Source: AG11 sp038319955
Lineage (GTDB): Bacteria > Gemmatimonadota > Gemmatimonadetes > Gemmatimonadales > Gemmatimonadaceae
Direction: 5' to 3'
Assembly (NCBI GenBank): GCA_038319955.1
Contig: JBBQDT010000004.1
Span: 1-64,000 of the forward strand
Length of the DNA: 64,000 bases
A program made the position numbers and the translations under genes. Positions 54,027-63,005 of the stretch are shown one piece after another; positions within the stretch are counted from its first letter, which is position 1; every line of letters begins with the position of its first letter. The notes under the pieces are model-generated. The model ran no database searches and was not told the origin of the DNA. It worked only from the letters and a program-made list of their open reading frames with translations.

Positions 54027-56459
54027 ATGGCTGGTTCGGGCACCGAGACCACGGAAAGTCAGAGCGGCGATGCACACGGTTTCAATGTGTGGATCGCCGT
54101 TGGGCTTTTCGTCGGATGGATCGTCCTCGGGAACATCGGGCCCATGTTCGAGCTGGCACCGGGTATCCGTGCCTGGTATCCGCCGGCAGCGCTCCTCGCC
54201 GCTGCGGTGACCTGGTGGGGCGCCCGCGCCCTCTTCCCCATCATTCTCGCCGCAAGCCTCTCCGCGATCCTTGCGCCGACGAGCACGGAGCCGCTCTGGC
54301 GCGTGCTCGCGGTGTCGGCCGTCTTGAAGGGCCTCTATTGGCTCGGCGCACATGTGCTCCATCGCGCCGGGTTCAACGCACGCTTTGCGCGTACGGCAGA
54401 TGTGTCTCTCTTCACCAGCGTCTTCGCCGTCGCCGCCGCGGGCGCCGCTGTGGTTGCTGTCGTCAGCACGCGCCGCGACGTCGGACCCGCTGCGGACAAT
54501 CTGCTCCTCGTGCGGTCCTTCTGGATCGGAGACGTCGTTGCCGTGCTTGCCCTTGCGCCGGCCATGCTCGTCGCCATCGAGTGGCTCACCTCCATGCGGG
54601 GCCGCGACGTGCACTTGCCGCCCGTTTCATGGAGCCGCCGCAACATCGCGCAAGCTGTCTCCATTCCTCTCGCGATCATCAGCGCCGCCGCACTCTCGCC
54701 GAGCCTCGGTTTCTTTTCCTATGCACTGTGCTTCCTGCCCCTTGGCTGGATTGCGCTGACGCATGGTCCGCGTGTCGCGGCCCTCGCCAACGTCCTCTTT
54801 GTTCTCGGCGCACTGTTCAGCGTGCGCGATCTCGGTGGCACCGCTCCAGGGAGTCTCGAGGCGCAATCCTTCACGGCCCTCCTGGTCGTGACAGGCCTTC
54901 TGATCGGGAGCGTCGCGGATGAACGCGAGCGCGCCTTTGCACTGCTCGGTGAGAGTGAGGAGCGCTACCGCAACCTCGTCGAGCTGCTTCCGGAGCCGAT
55001 CGTCGTCCACGATCGCGGGCGCATTCTCTTCGCCAACGGCGCCACCGCCGCGGTGCTTGGTGCCGCGTCGCCCGAAGCCCTCCACGGGATGAACCTCGCC
55101 GACCTCGCGCTGCCACAGGCGAGACCGCTCATCGAGGAACGCATGGATCTGGTGCAAGCGGGGGCCGCGGTTCCTCTCATGCGGTACTCCATTCGCAAGC
55201 TCGACGACACGGGTACGCTCGAGATTGAATCGGTATCGATTCCATTTGCGTTTCAGGGACGATCGACAGTGTTGACGGTCGCCCGGGACGTGACGACTCG
55301 TGTCCGCCTCGAGGCAGATTTGCGGCAGGCGCAGCGGATGGAGGCGGTGGGCCGCCTCGCCGGTGGCGTGGCGCACGATTTCAACAACCTCCTCACGGTC
55401 ATCACGAGCTACAGCGAGCTCATTCTCGCCGGATTGCCCGACGATGCAACGCTTGCGAAGGACGTCCGCGAAATCCACCACGCCGCCGATCGCGCCGCGG
55501 CGCTGACGCGGCAGCTTTTGTCATTCAGTCGCCGACAGGTGCTCCAGCCGCAGTCTGTGGACGTCAGCGAGGCGGTGCGCGACACCGAGGCGCTGCTGCG
55601 GCGACTGATCAGCTCCGAGATCAAGATCGTCTCGCGCCTGGATCCTGCGGCCGGCCGTATCCTTGCCGACCGCGGACAGATCGAGCAGGTCATCGTGAAC
55701 CTCGCGGTCAACGCGCGCGATGCCATGCCTGAGGGCGGAACGCTCACCATCGAGACGCGCCGCATCGACGCGGTCGATGAACCGGCCACCGCGCGCTGTT
55801 CGAAGCAGACGGCCCACTACAGCAGCATCGTCTTCCGCGACACGGGGGTTGGCATCGACGCCGAGACGATGCGCCAGATCTTCGATCCATTCTTCACCAC
55901 GAAGGCGGTGGGTCGAGGCACAGGCCTCGGACTCGCCACTGTGCATGGCATCATCGAGCAGGCCGGCGGCACCATCGTGGTCGACAGCCATGTCGGCGCG
56001 GGCACGACCTTTCGCATTCTCCTGCCCTCGCTTCCCGAGGGCGCCCCGCACCCACCGCACACGAATGGCGTCCATCCTGTCGAAAGCGCCATCGGGCGTG
56101 GACGCGTGCTCCTCGTGGAGGACGAGGAGTCGGTCCGGACGATTCTTCGACGCACGCTCGTCGAGGCGGGCTACGACGTCCTCGACGCGGTCGACGGCCT
56201 GGACGCGCTCGCGATCCTCGAGACCAGCGGCGCGTCGGTGGACGTCGTGCTCTCCGACGTGGCCATGCCGCGGATGGATGGCCGACAGATGGCCGACCAC
56301 ATTCGCGTGCGCTGGCCGACGCTCCCTGTGGTGATGATGTCCGGCTTCGCCGATCCCGATCTCGAACGCGGCAATCCTGGCATCACGCTCCTCCTGCTCA
56401 AGCCATTCAGTAGCCAGACGCTCGTGGCCGCCATCCGCGATGCCATGCCCATCCGCTGA
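54027..56459 (+). CDS. MASE1-PAS hybrid sensor histidine kinase with receiver
   Basis: An 810-residue membrane signalling protein. An N-terminal MASE1 sensor of about eight helices spans roughly 15-310. A PAS domain (ERYRNLVELLPEPIVVHDRG, near 318) follows, then a HisKA domain with the phospho-acceptor in GGVAHDFNNLLTVITSYSEL (near 450), a catalytic ATPase domain (DTGVGIDAETM; GRGTGLGLATVHGIIEQAGG) and a C-terminal receiver with VLLVEDEESVRTI and the Asp in VVLSDVAMPRMDG (near 750). ATG at 54027 begins after the tRNA. No cognate regulator is directly adjacent; the next gene is a ROK regulator after a 307-base gap. Confidence 0.92.
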   Translation: MAGSGTETTESQSGDAHGFNVWIAVGLFVGWIVLGNIGPMFELAPGIRAWYPPAALLAAAVTWWGARALFPIILAASLSAILAPTSTEPLWRVLAVSAVLKGLYWLGAHVLHRAGFNARFARTADVSLFTSVFAVAAAGAAVVAVVSTRRDVGPAADNLLLVRSFWIGDVVAVLALAPAMLVAIEWLTSMRGRDVHLPPVSWSRRNIAQAVSIPLAIISAAALSPSLGFFSYALCFLPLGWIALTHGPRVAALANVLFVLGALFSVRDLGGTAPGSLEAQSFTALLVVTGLLIGSVADERERAFALLGESEERYRNLVELLPEPIVVHDRGRILFANGATAAVLGAASPEALHGMNLADLALPQARPLIEERMDLVQAGAAVPLMRYSIRKLDDTGTLEIESVSIPFAFQGRSTVLTVARDVTTRVRLEADLRQAQRMEAVGRLAGGVAHDFNNLLTVITSYSELILAGLPDDATLAKDVREIHHAADRAAALTRQLLSFSRRQVLQPQSVDVSEAVRDTEALLRRLISSEIKIVSRLDPAAGRILADRGQIEQVIVNLAVNARDAMPEGGTLTIETRRIDAVDEPATARCSKQTAHYSSIVFRDTGVGIDAETMRQIFDPFFTTKAVGRGTGLGLATVHGIIEQAGGTIVVDSHVGAGTTFRILLPSLPEGAPHPPHTNGVHPVESAIGRGRVLLVEDEESVRTILRRTLVEAGYDVLDAVDGLDALAILETSGASVDVVLSDVAMPRMDGRQMADHIRVRWPTLPVVMMSGFADPDLERGNPGITLLLLKPFSSQTLVAAIRDAMPIR

Positions 56460-56528
56460 GGTAACGCTTGACGCACGAATAGAACTCGCCACCTTGGGCG
56501 CGACGACGTACCGACATCTACCACCCGC

Positions 56529-56612
56529 ATGACGCGCAACCACCGCTCCACGCTTATGCAGCAGTCGAATCCGGCTCTCCCTCTGAGAGGCGGCGCGACG
56601 TCATCTGCGTAA
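56529..56612 (+). CDS. possible 27-residue leader ORF upstream of the ROK gene
   Basis: Small frame from ATG 56529 to TAA 56610-56612 in the 307-base gap before the ROK gene (starts MTRNHRSTLMQQS, ends GATSSA). No codon cluster is seen. The stop codon sits in a small hairpin (CTGCG-TAAC-CGCAG), and a terminator begins 30 bases later, the same layout as the phhA leader. Upstream TTGGGC and TCTACC, 17 bases apart and six bases before ATG, form a weak promoter. Coding is uncertain. Confidence 0.4.
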   Translation: MTRNHRSTLMQQSNPALPLRGGATSSA

Positions 56613-56641
56613 CCGCAGCGGACAACGAGATGAAACTCGAC

Positions 56642-56673
56642 GCGGCCCCTCTCCAGACGAGGGGCCGCTTTTT
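56642..56673 (+). terminator. intrinsic terminator between kinase and ROK gene
   Basis: A 10-bp perfect stem (GCGGCCCCTC, 56642-56651, with 56659-56668), loop TCCAGAC, then TTTTT at 56669-56673. Either it ends the hybrid-kinase transcript, 180 bases past its stop, or it is an attenuator in a leader for the ROK gene. GAGAGGCGGC at 56585-56594 could pair imperfectly with its 5' arm. Confidence 0.85.
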
Positions 56674-56766
56674 GTTGGCGGTTGGAACGCTGCACCCCGC
56701 AATGGATAGACAAAACGGACGGCAACGGAACGACGGACCCCACACTTCTCGACCGGGAGAGACGAC

Positions 56767-58005
56767 ATGCGGAAGATCAACACCCGAAACTTTCGATTGG
56801 CCACTCGCTCCACTCCGCGCGACGTGAATCGTCGGATCGTGCTCAATCTCATCCGGGAATATCAGCCGATCTCACGCGCCGAGCTCGCACGCCGCATGAG
56901 CGTGCGCCGCGGTACGCTCACCCCGCTCGTTCGGGAGCTCGTCGACAGCGGCGTCGTCTTCGAGAAGGGCACCGCCGCCACGGCGCGCGGTCGGCGCCCG
57001 ACCATGCTCTGTGTGCGCACGCGTGGCCGATTGGTCGTCGCTGTGGACGTTCGTTCTGGCCGTTCCTCGATTGCCCTCAGCGACGTCGGCGGCCGCATGC
57101 TCGCGCGCGAGACCTTCGACACGCCTGCATCGCCCGACCAGCTCGCCGAGCTGCTCGCCAACGAGGTGACGCGCCTGTTGCGGTTGCACGCGCCGAATGG
57201 CGCCGAAGGATGCCAGGGCATCGGTATCGTGCTCCCGGGCATGGTGGATCGAAAAACCGGAAAGCTCATCTACGCGCCGCGACTCGGATGGCGTGACGTC
57301 GACCTTCGTGCCGCCGTCACGGCACGGCTCGGCATGAAGGTCTACGTCGAGAGCGCACCCATCGCGTGCGCCATGGCACGACTGTGGCTCGAACCGGAAG
57401 CGACAAGGTCGGTCAACAGCTTCGCGTATGTCAGCGTGTCGGAAGGCATCGGCGTCGGCCTCGTTGTCAATGGCGAGATGCTGCGCGGCGAGACGCACAC
57501 GGCCGGCGAGTTCGGCCACGTCTCCCTCGATACCACAGGCCCGCTCTGCGTCTGCGGACGGCGTGGCTGCTGGGAAGCGCTCGCGTGCAATGCCGCCACG
57601 GTCGATCGATACGTCGACACCCTCACCGGAACGCGCACCAGGACGGACGCCGCGAGCCGGGTCCGCAAGGCGACCTTTCCCGGCATCGAAGAGGTCGTGC
57701 GCCGCGCGCGCGGTGGCGAGGCCGCTGCCGTGCAAGCACTCGTGGAGACCGCCGCGCACATCGGTCGCGGGCTCGCGCTCATCGTGAGCGCGTTCAATCC
57801 CGGCCGCATCTACGTCGGCGGGGAAATCACGGAAGCGTGGGAGTTCCTCGAGGCACCGATTCGGGAGGCGCTCATCGCCGGCACGATTCCCGGCAGCGCG
57901 GGGAGGACCCTGGTCGTGCCCGACAGCAGCCTGGCGGAGTATCGCCTGCTTGGCGCGGTCGCGCTGGTGACCGCGCCGAGCTACGCCGCGCTGGCCGTGG
58001 GGTGA
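56767..58005 (+). CDS. ROK family transcriptional regulator
   Basis: A 412-residue regulator of the ROK (repressor, ORF, kinase) family, NagC/Mlc-like, which binds a sugar or sugar phosphate to alter DNA binding. Residues about 15-80 form a winged helix (RRIVLNLIREYQPISRAELA, GTLTPLVRELVDSG). The ROK domain follows with VDVRSGRSSIALSDVGGRML, GIGIVLPGMVDRKTGKL, and the zinc motif GEFGHVSLDTTGPLCVCGRR-GCWEA. ATG has GGGAG eight bases before it. It may control the glycan-use genes, but that is only a guess from family habits. It lies downstream of a terminator that may be conditional. Confidence 0.9.
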   Translation: MRKINTRNFRLATRSTPRDVNRRIVLNLIREYQPISRAELARRMSVRRGTLTPLVRELVDSGVVFEKGTAATARGRRPTMLCVRTRGRLVVAVDVRSGRSSIALSDVGGRMLARETFDTPASPDQLAELLANEVTRLLRLHAPNGAEGCQGIGIVLPGMVDRKTGKLIYAPRLGWRDVDLRAAVTARLGMKVYVESAPIACAMARLWLEPEATRSVNSFAYVSVSEGIGVGLVVNGEMLRGETHTAGEFGHVSLDTTGPLCVCGRRGCWEALACNAATVDRYVDTLTGTRTRTDAASRVRKATFPGIEEVVRRARGGEAAAVQALVETAAHIGRGLALIVSAFNPGRIYVGGEITEAWEFLEAPIREALIAGTIPGSAGRTLVVPDSSLAEYRLLGAVALVTAPSYAALAVG

Positions 58006-58053
58006 CACGCGCGCGCTGCGGAGCAGCGCTCGCACTCCACGCTTACAACCGTG

Positions 58054-58737
58054 CTAGCCTTGCTGCTCCCTGTAGTACAGCGCGAGCAGGAGCAGCAGTG
58101 CGCTATCGTACCGGGAGTCGCGGGGGACGTCGATCCGCGCATTCGGCAACACCGACGACGCACGGCGCAACACCAACACGAGGTCCTCCACGGACACATC
58201 GTTCGCGTGCGCCTCGGCGCACACGACGGCAAGCGCGTCGTCCAACTGCTTCGTGTCCGCCGCGTCGTTCGCCAATGCGACGGTCAGCGCGTCGACCGCG
58301 CTGCGTGAAAACGTCGAAATCGGCGCGCTCCCCACGGCCTGGGCCGCCGAGCGGCGACGCGTGGGGCGACCCATCGAAACGCGCACGGATTGCAGCGCCC
58401 CGCTGTCGCGGCGGCGTTTCCGCTCGGCGATGATCCGCGCCTTGGACAGGCGCGCGTCGTAGCGGGTTCTTGCCTCCTCAGTTCGCTGGGATTCGCGATA
58501 GCGTTCGAGCAGGTACACCTCGTCGTCATAGCGGCACAACGTCCTGTAGAGCGCAGCGAGACGGCCGCAGAGCCAACCAGGGATCTCCAGCCGAAGCTCG
58601 AGGCTGGCCATCAGGGCGTCCTCGAGGAGTTGGACCGCCGCCTCTGCATCGCCACCACGCCGGCGTGTCTCGGCCTGGCGCACCTGGTCCGCCTCCGGGC
58701 CAGTGACAGATGATGGCAAGGGTTTGTATCCCGGCAT
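58054..58737 (-). CDS. hypothetical protein
   Basis: A 227-residue soluble protein I do not recognise. The N-terminal half is helical and resembles tetratricopeptide-type packing (DAEAAVQLLEDALMASLELR, LAALYRTLCRYDDEVYLLER), the middle is Arg-rich and probably disordered, and the C-terminal 80 residues are again helical (DDALAVVCAEAHANDVSVED). There is no signal peptide or membrane segment. It converges with the ROK gene. Upstream 58738-58955 shows no clear promoter or other feature. Confidence 0.6.
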   Translation of the reverse strand: MPGYKPLPSSVTGPEADQVRQAETRRRGGDAEAAVQLLEDALMASLELRLEIPGWLCGRLAALYRTLCRYDDEVYLLERYRESQRTEEARTRYDARLSKARIIAERKRRRDSGALQSVRVSMGRPTRRRSAAQAVGSAPISTFSRSAVDALTVALANDAADTKQLDDALAVVCAEAHANDVSVEDLVLVLRRASSVLPNARIDVPRDSRYDSALLLLLALYYREQQG

Positions 58738-58943
58738 CGAACTCTGCGTTATGAGGTTTCAACGCTCCAAACGTTCGGCGCACGCGCCGTCGTTCCACGC
58801 TCTTGCACACGTCACATAGCAAGTAGCGTACACAAGGGAACGCAACCCATTTGAGGCCAGCGAGTTAGTCTAGAAACGTCTGTACGGAATCGTACGAATA
58901 TTCGAATTGTTTCCCGTCGTAGTCCGGGCGCGGAGGATCCTGC

Positions 58944-59326
58944 GCGCTCATCGCTTTGGCGCGGCCGTGCGGTGAGCTCGTGCGCATTCGGGGCCTGCAG
59001 TTCGAGGTCATCGGTGTGCTGACTCCGAAGGGACAGGTATCAGGCTTTGGTGATCCAGACGACCAGGTGCTCATACCCTTCGAGACAGGTCGCTCGCGGG
59101 TGTTCGGCACGGATCGGCTCAACGACATCAACCTGCTCGCGATGCTGGTGTCCGTCGCGGAACGCACCCGTGAGATCGGCATCCGCAAGGCGCTCGGGCG
59201 CAACGCTCGATCTTCACCGCGTTTGCCTTCTTTGCCTTCTCCGTCGTCGTGGGCCTGGTGTTCGGCGTGTGGCCGGCGCGCCGCGCCGCGGGACTCGATC
59301 CGATCACTGCCCTGCGGTACGAATAG
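58944..59326 (+). pseudogene. MacB/FtsX-type ABC transporter permease remnant
   Basis: Fragments of a MacB-like permease in two frames. Frame 1 reads IRGLQFEVIGVLTPKGQVSG, then DDQVLIPFETGRSRVFGTDR, then directly LLAMLVSVAERTREIGIRKA. In intact proteins roughly a hundred residues separate the last two, so an internal deletion has occurred. The frame then shifts and ends AFFAFSVVVGLVFGVWPARR followed by AAGLDPITALRYE and a stop at 59324-59326, the normal MacB ending, again with the intervening helix missing. The N-terminal three quarters are absent. It is a decayed gene, not a functional transporter. Confidence 0.8.
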
Positions 59327-59421
59327 CCGGTTTCCGGGAACACGACCACGCTGGCTGCGTTCATCGCGTGTCGACGGCGCGCTTGGCGCCGGTCGCTGAT
59401 CGCCCAACCGCTCTGCACCGC

Positions 59422-59902
59422 ATGACGAATACCCTACCGGCCTTTGGAGAAGCTGCTCCGGACTTCTCGCTGTCGTCCACGTCCGGAAGCGAGATGTCGC
59501 TTTCGTCACTCAAGGGCAAGAACGTCCTTCTCGCCTTCTTCCCCCTCGCGTTCACCAGCCACCTGCACGACGGAGCTGTGCGACATGCGCGACGACTGGG
59601 ATCAGTTCGCGACCGATGACCTCGTCGTCGTGCCCATCAGCGTTGACTCGACGCCGACACTGATGGAGTTCAAGTCGAAGTACGCCTTCCGGTCGGATTT
59701 CCTCTCCGACTTCAAGCGAGACGTGGCACGGCTCTACGGCGTACTGATCGAAGACCGCTTCTATTCGAATCGTGCGTACTTCCTCATCGACAAGTCCGGC
59801 GTGTTGCGCTGGGTCCATGTCGAGGACAATCCGAGCCAGAAGCGCACGAACGCAGAGTTGCTCGAGCAGATCAACGCGCTTCGTTCTTCGCAAGCCGCGT
59901 AG
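59422..59902 (+). pseudogene. peroxiredoxin (AhpC/TSA family), single-base frameshift
   Basis: ATG at 59422 opens a thioredoxin-fold peroxiredoxin: FGEAAPDFSLSSTSGSEMSL and GKNVLLAFFPLAFTS. The frame is then lost, and the next frame carries TCTTELCDMRDDWDQFATDD (peroxidatic-type Cys region) through YFLIDKSGVLRWVHVEDNPS to a stop at 59902. One extra C near 59560 (AGCCACC for AGCACC) explains the break exactly; without it the gene would be about 160 residues and intact. The rest shows no decay, so a sequencing error is quite possible. Confidence 0.8.
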
Positions 59903-60131
59903 GAGCGAAGGGAGGTCGCTCGCTTAACTCGCCGTTGGAGCTAGAGAGGGTTCTCGGACAGGATGACTTGTGGGCGCGCTGACTTTCGTCAGTCATCTTG
60001 TCTATTCGGACATTTCGTCCTAAGTTTGGGAACCTTCTTCAACCGAGCTCCTTCTGGCACGCACCCCGACGCGCAGCGAAGCGATCCGAGCAGCTGATGC
60101 TGCGGCGGACGCGGCCGATGCCCAGCGAGAA

Positions 60132-61646
60132 ATGGATCGGCCGCTCCTCCATGCCATCGCGCAGATCGCCGCGGCGTTGGCGACCGGCGATGCACCTGGC
60201 GAGGTGCTGCCGGGCGTTCTGGAGCGCGTGGCGGACACGGTCGGCGCGTCCAACATCTCGCTCTGGCTGGGTGGCGAGGGCGAGCTGCGCTGTGAAGCGA
60301 GGATAGGGTCCTCGGCACCGACGGCTGCCCAGGTCCGCGCGCTGCTCACCAGCCGCACGTCCTCGGCATCCGGCCTGATCGTCGTCCGACTCGACGCCGC
60401 ACACAATTCCCTCGGTGCCCTGGTGCTGACGCCGACGGTCGTGCTCGCGCCGGACCAGCGCAGCTTCCTGGCGACCGTCGCGGATATTCTGGCGCCCGTA
60501 CTCCGGCAGGCCGCCTACGCGCAGCGGCTGGAGACGGAAGTCCTCGAGCGCACCAAGCAGATCGACCGGGAGCGGCGGGTCACGGAGCGGATCATCGATT
60601 CGCTTCCGGTGGGCCTGTACGTCATCGATCGTGACTATCGCATCTCCGTCTGGAATCGCAAGCGCGAGACGGGGATGCAGGGCGTGTCGCGCGAAGAGGC
60701 GATCGGCCGCACGATCTTCGAGATCCTGCACCGCCAGCCTGCCACGGTGCTCCGTCGCGAGTTTGACGAGGTCTTCGCCACCGGCCGCCTCCAGATCTTC
60801 CAGATGGAGTCGATGGCCAGCGGCGACCTGCGCACGTATCGCATCTCGAAGATTCCCATGCGTCTCGACGACGGTCCGGTGACGCACGTCATCACCGTGG
60901 GAGAAGACGTCACGGAATGGCGGTCGGCGAACGATCGGTTTGCGCAGGCGGAGAAGCTGGCCGCCATCGGGACGCTCGCCGCGGGCATCATGCATGAGAT
61001 CAACAATCCGCTGGCCACCATTGCGGCGTGCTCCGAGAGCCTCGAGCTGTCGCACGAGGATGCACCACTCGACATCCTCGAAGGGCTGCGGCTCATCCAG
61101 AGCGAAGTGCAGCGTTGCAAGGGCATCACCGATTCGTTGCTCGACTTCAGTCGGCCGAAGGCGGGCGCGAAGGCGCTCGTCAACGTGAACGATGCCATCG
61201 AACGCACTCTGTACGTGCTGAAGCATCACACGCGCTTCAAGAAGCTTGGTGTGCAGGTAGACCTGGACCGCACCATCGGCAACGTGGTGCGCGCCAACTC
61301 CGAGCAGCTCATGCAGGTCTTCATGTCGCTCCTGATCAATGCGATGGACGCCATGCATGATCGCGGTACCGTGACGCTTCGCACGCGGTGGGGCGACAAC
61401 GCGCGATCCGTGATCGCCGAGATCACCGATCAGGGCGACGGCATCCGTCGGGCCGACCTGCCAAAGATCTTCGAGCCGTTCTTCACGACCAAGCCGCCAG
61501 GCCGCGGCACTGGACTCGGCCTCTCGATTTGCTACGCCATCGTCGCCGAGCACGATGGCCGCATCGAAGTCGACAGTGCTCCAGGTGAAGGCAGCGTGTT
61601 TCGCATCATCCTTCCGCGAGCGGACGAGACTGAGGAGCGACAGTGA
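60132..61646 (+). CDS. GAF-PAS sensor histidine kinase
   Basis: A cytoplasmic sensor kinase of 504 residues without membrane segments. GAF domain at about 10-130, short coiled coil (RLETEVLERTKQIDRERRVT), PAS at about 155-270 (RIIDSLPVGLYVIDRDYRIS), HisKA with the phospho-acceptor His in GIMHEINNPLATIAACSESL near 285, and an HATPase domain ending GRGTGLGLSICYAIVAEHDG. The layout is NtrB-like and its gene overlaps that of an NtrC-like regulator, its certain partner. ATG at 60132 is the first normal start; coding character extends about 30 codons upstream without a start codon. The 230 bases before it hold two short hairpins only. Confidence 0.88.
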   Translation: MDRPLLHAIAQIAAALATGDAPGEVLPGVLERVADTVGASNISLWLGGEGELRCEARIGSSAPTAAQVRALLTSRTSSASGLIVVRLDAAHNSLGALVLTPTVVLAPDQRSFLATVADILAPVLRQAAYAQRLETEVLERTKQIDRERRVTERIIDSLPVGLYVIDRDYRISVWNRKRETGMQGVSREEAIGRTIFEILHRQPATVLRREFDEVFATGRLQIFQMESMASGDLRTYRISKIPMRLDDGPVTHVITVGEDVTEWRSANDRFAQAEKLAAIGTLAAGIMHEINNPLATIAACSESLELSHEDAPLDILEGLRLIQSEVQRCKGITDSLLDFSRPKAGAKALVNVNDAIERTLYVLKHHTRFKKLGVQVDLDRTIGNVVRANSEQLMQVFMSLLINAMDAMHDRGTVTLRTRWGDNARSVIAEITDQGDGIRRADLPKIFEPFFTTKPPGRGTGLGLSICYAIVAEHDGRIEVDSAPGEGSVFRIILPRADETEERQ

Positions 61647-62998
61647 GCGAGCAGAAGATCAAGGTGCTGGTGGCGGAGGACGAAGTGCACCTCGGACAGA
61701 TCCTTTCGAATTTTCTCGGGGGGCGCGGCTATGCCGTGCACACCGTCACGGACGGTCGCGCGGCGCTCGAGGCGCTGCGCGCCGAGGCGTATGACGTGGC
61801 GCTGCTCGATATCGTGATGCCGGAGCTTGATGGCCTCGAGGTGCTCAAGCAGGTGCGCGCCGACGCCGATCCGCCGGAGGTCATCATCATCACCGGCAAC
61901 GGCACCATAGAGACGGCCATCAGCGCGATGAAGCTCGGCGCCTACGACTACATGGCGAAGCCGTATCGCATGGCGGAGATCGACGTCCTCGTGCGTCGGG
62001 CGTGGGAGAAGCGTCGCCTCGCGCGCGAGAACCAGCTGCTGCAATCGCAGCTCGATCGCGCGGGCGGCGCCACGCAGATCGTGACGCAGTATGCTCCGCT
62101 GCAGGCGGTGCTCGAGGTGGTGGCGAAGGTGGCGCCGAGCGATAGCGCCGTCCTCATCGCGGGGGAGTCGGGCACGGGGAAGGAGCTCGTCGCGCACATG
62201 CTGCATCGCCTGAGCGAACGCGCCGGCCCGTTCGTGGACGTGAGCTGCGCATCGCTGAGCGAAGGCATGCTCGACAGCGAATTGTTCGGGCACGAGCGAG
62301 GCGCGTTCGCGGGTGCGGACGAACGCAAGCTCGGACTGATGGAACTCGCGGCTGGCGGCACGCTGTTTCTCGACGAGATCAGCGAGCTCTCGCTCAAGCT
62401 GCAGAGCAAGCTGCTTCGCGCACTCGATCAGCGCAGCTTTTACCGCGTGGGTGGAACGCAGAAGGTGGAAGTGGACGTGCGCGTCCTCGCCGCCAGCAAC
62501 CGCGACCTCACCGTCCGCGCCGGCGAGGGCCTCTTTCGCGACGACCTGTTGTATCGCATCAACACGATCATGATCAAGTTGCCGCCGCTGCGCGAGCGAG
62601 CGGTGGACATTCCGCTCATCGCGCGGCAGTTCCTGCGGCAGTTCGGCAAGGCGAATCCCCCCACGCTCACGGTGGACGCGCTCGAGGTGCTGGGGCGGTA
62701 TCCGTGGCCAGGCAACGTGCGAGAGCTGAAGAACGTGATCGAGCGGGCCGTGCTGCTGGCGCAGGGTCCGCAGATTCGCGCGAGCGACCTGCCGCTGCAG
62801 TTGCCGGGGCACGGGAACACGCCGGCGTCGTCGCCGGCAGTGTCGCTCGCGGAGCTCGAGCGCCGGCACATCGAGTCGGTGCTGCACAACACCAACTGGC
62901 ATCAGGGCCGCGCCGCGTCCGCGCTCGGCATCAGCTCCAAGACGCTCTACCGAAAGATCCGCGAATACGGATTCCAACGGCCCGGCGGACTGGAGTAG
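61643..62998 (+). CDS. NtrC-family response regulator with altered GAFTGA motif
   Basis: A 451-residue sigma-54-activator-type regulator. Receiver 1-120 (phospho-Asp in VALLDIVMPELDG), AAA+ domain about 145-370 with Walker A AGESGTGKELVAHMLHRLSE and Walker B GGTLFLDEISEL, and a C-terminal Fis-type helix-turn-helix (QGRAASALGISSKTLYRKIR). The loop that contacts sigma-54, normally GAFTGA, reads ERGAFAGADERK, so the key Thr is Ala. GTG at 61643 overlaps the kinase stop. It may therefore not activate sigma-54 promoters in the standard way. Confidence 0.92.
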   Translation: MSEQKIKVLVAEDEVHLGQILSNFLGGRGYAVHTVTDGRAALEALRAEAYDVALLDIVMPELDGLEVLKQVRADADPPEVIIITGNGTIETAISAMKLGAYDYMAKPYRMAEIDVLVRRAWEKRRLARENQLLQSQLDRAGGATQIVTQYAPLQAVLEVVAKVAPSDSAVLIAGESGTGKELVAHMLHRLSERAGPFVDVSCASLSEGMLDSELFGHERGAFAGADERKLGLMELAAGGTLFLDEISELSLKLQSKLLRALDQRSFYRVGGTQKVEVDVRVLAASNRDLTVRAGEGLFRDDLLYRINTIMIKLPPLRERAVDIPLIARQFLRQFGKANPPTLTVDALEVLGRYPWPGNVRELKNVIERAVLLAQGPQIRASDLPLQLPGHGNTPASSPAVSLAELERRHIESVLHNTNWHQGRAASALGISSKTLYRKIREYGFQRPGGLE

Positions 62999-63005
62999 GA
63001 CAGCG

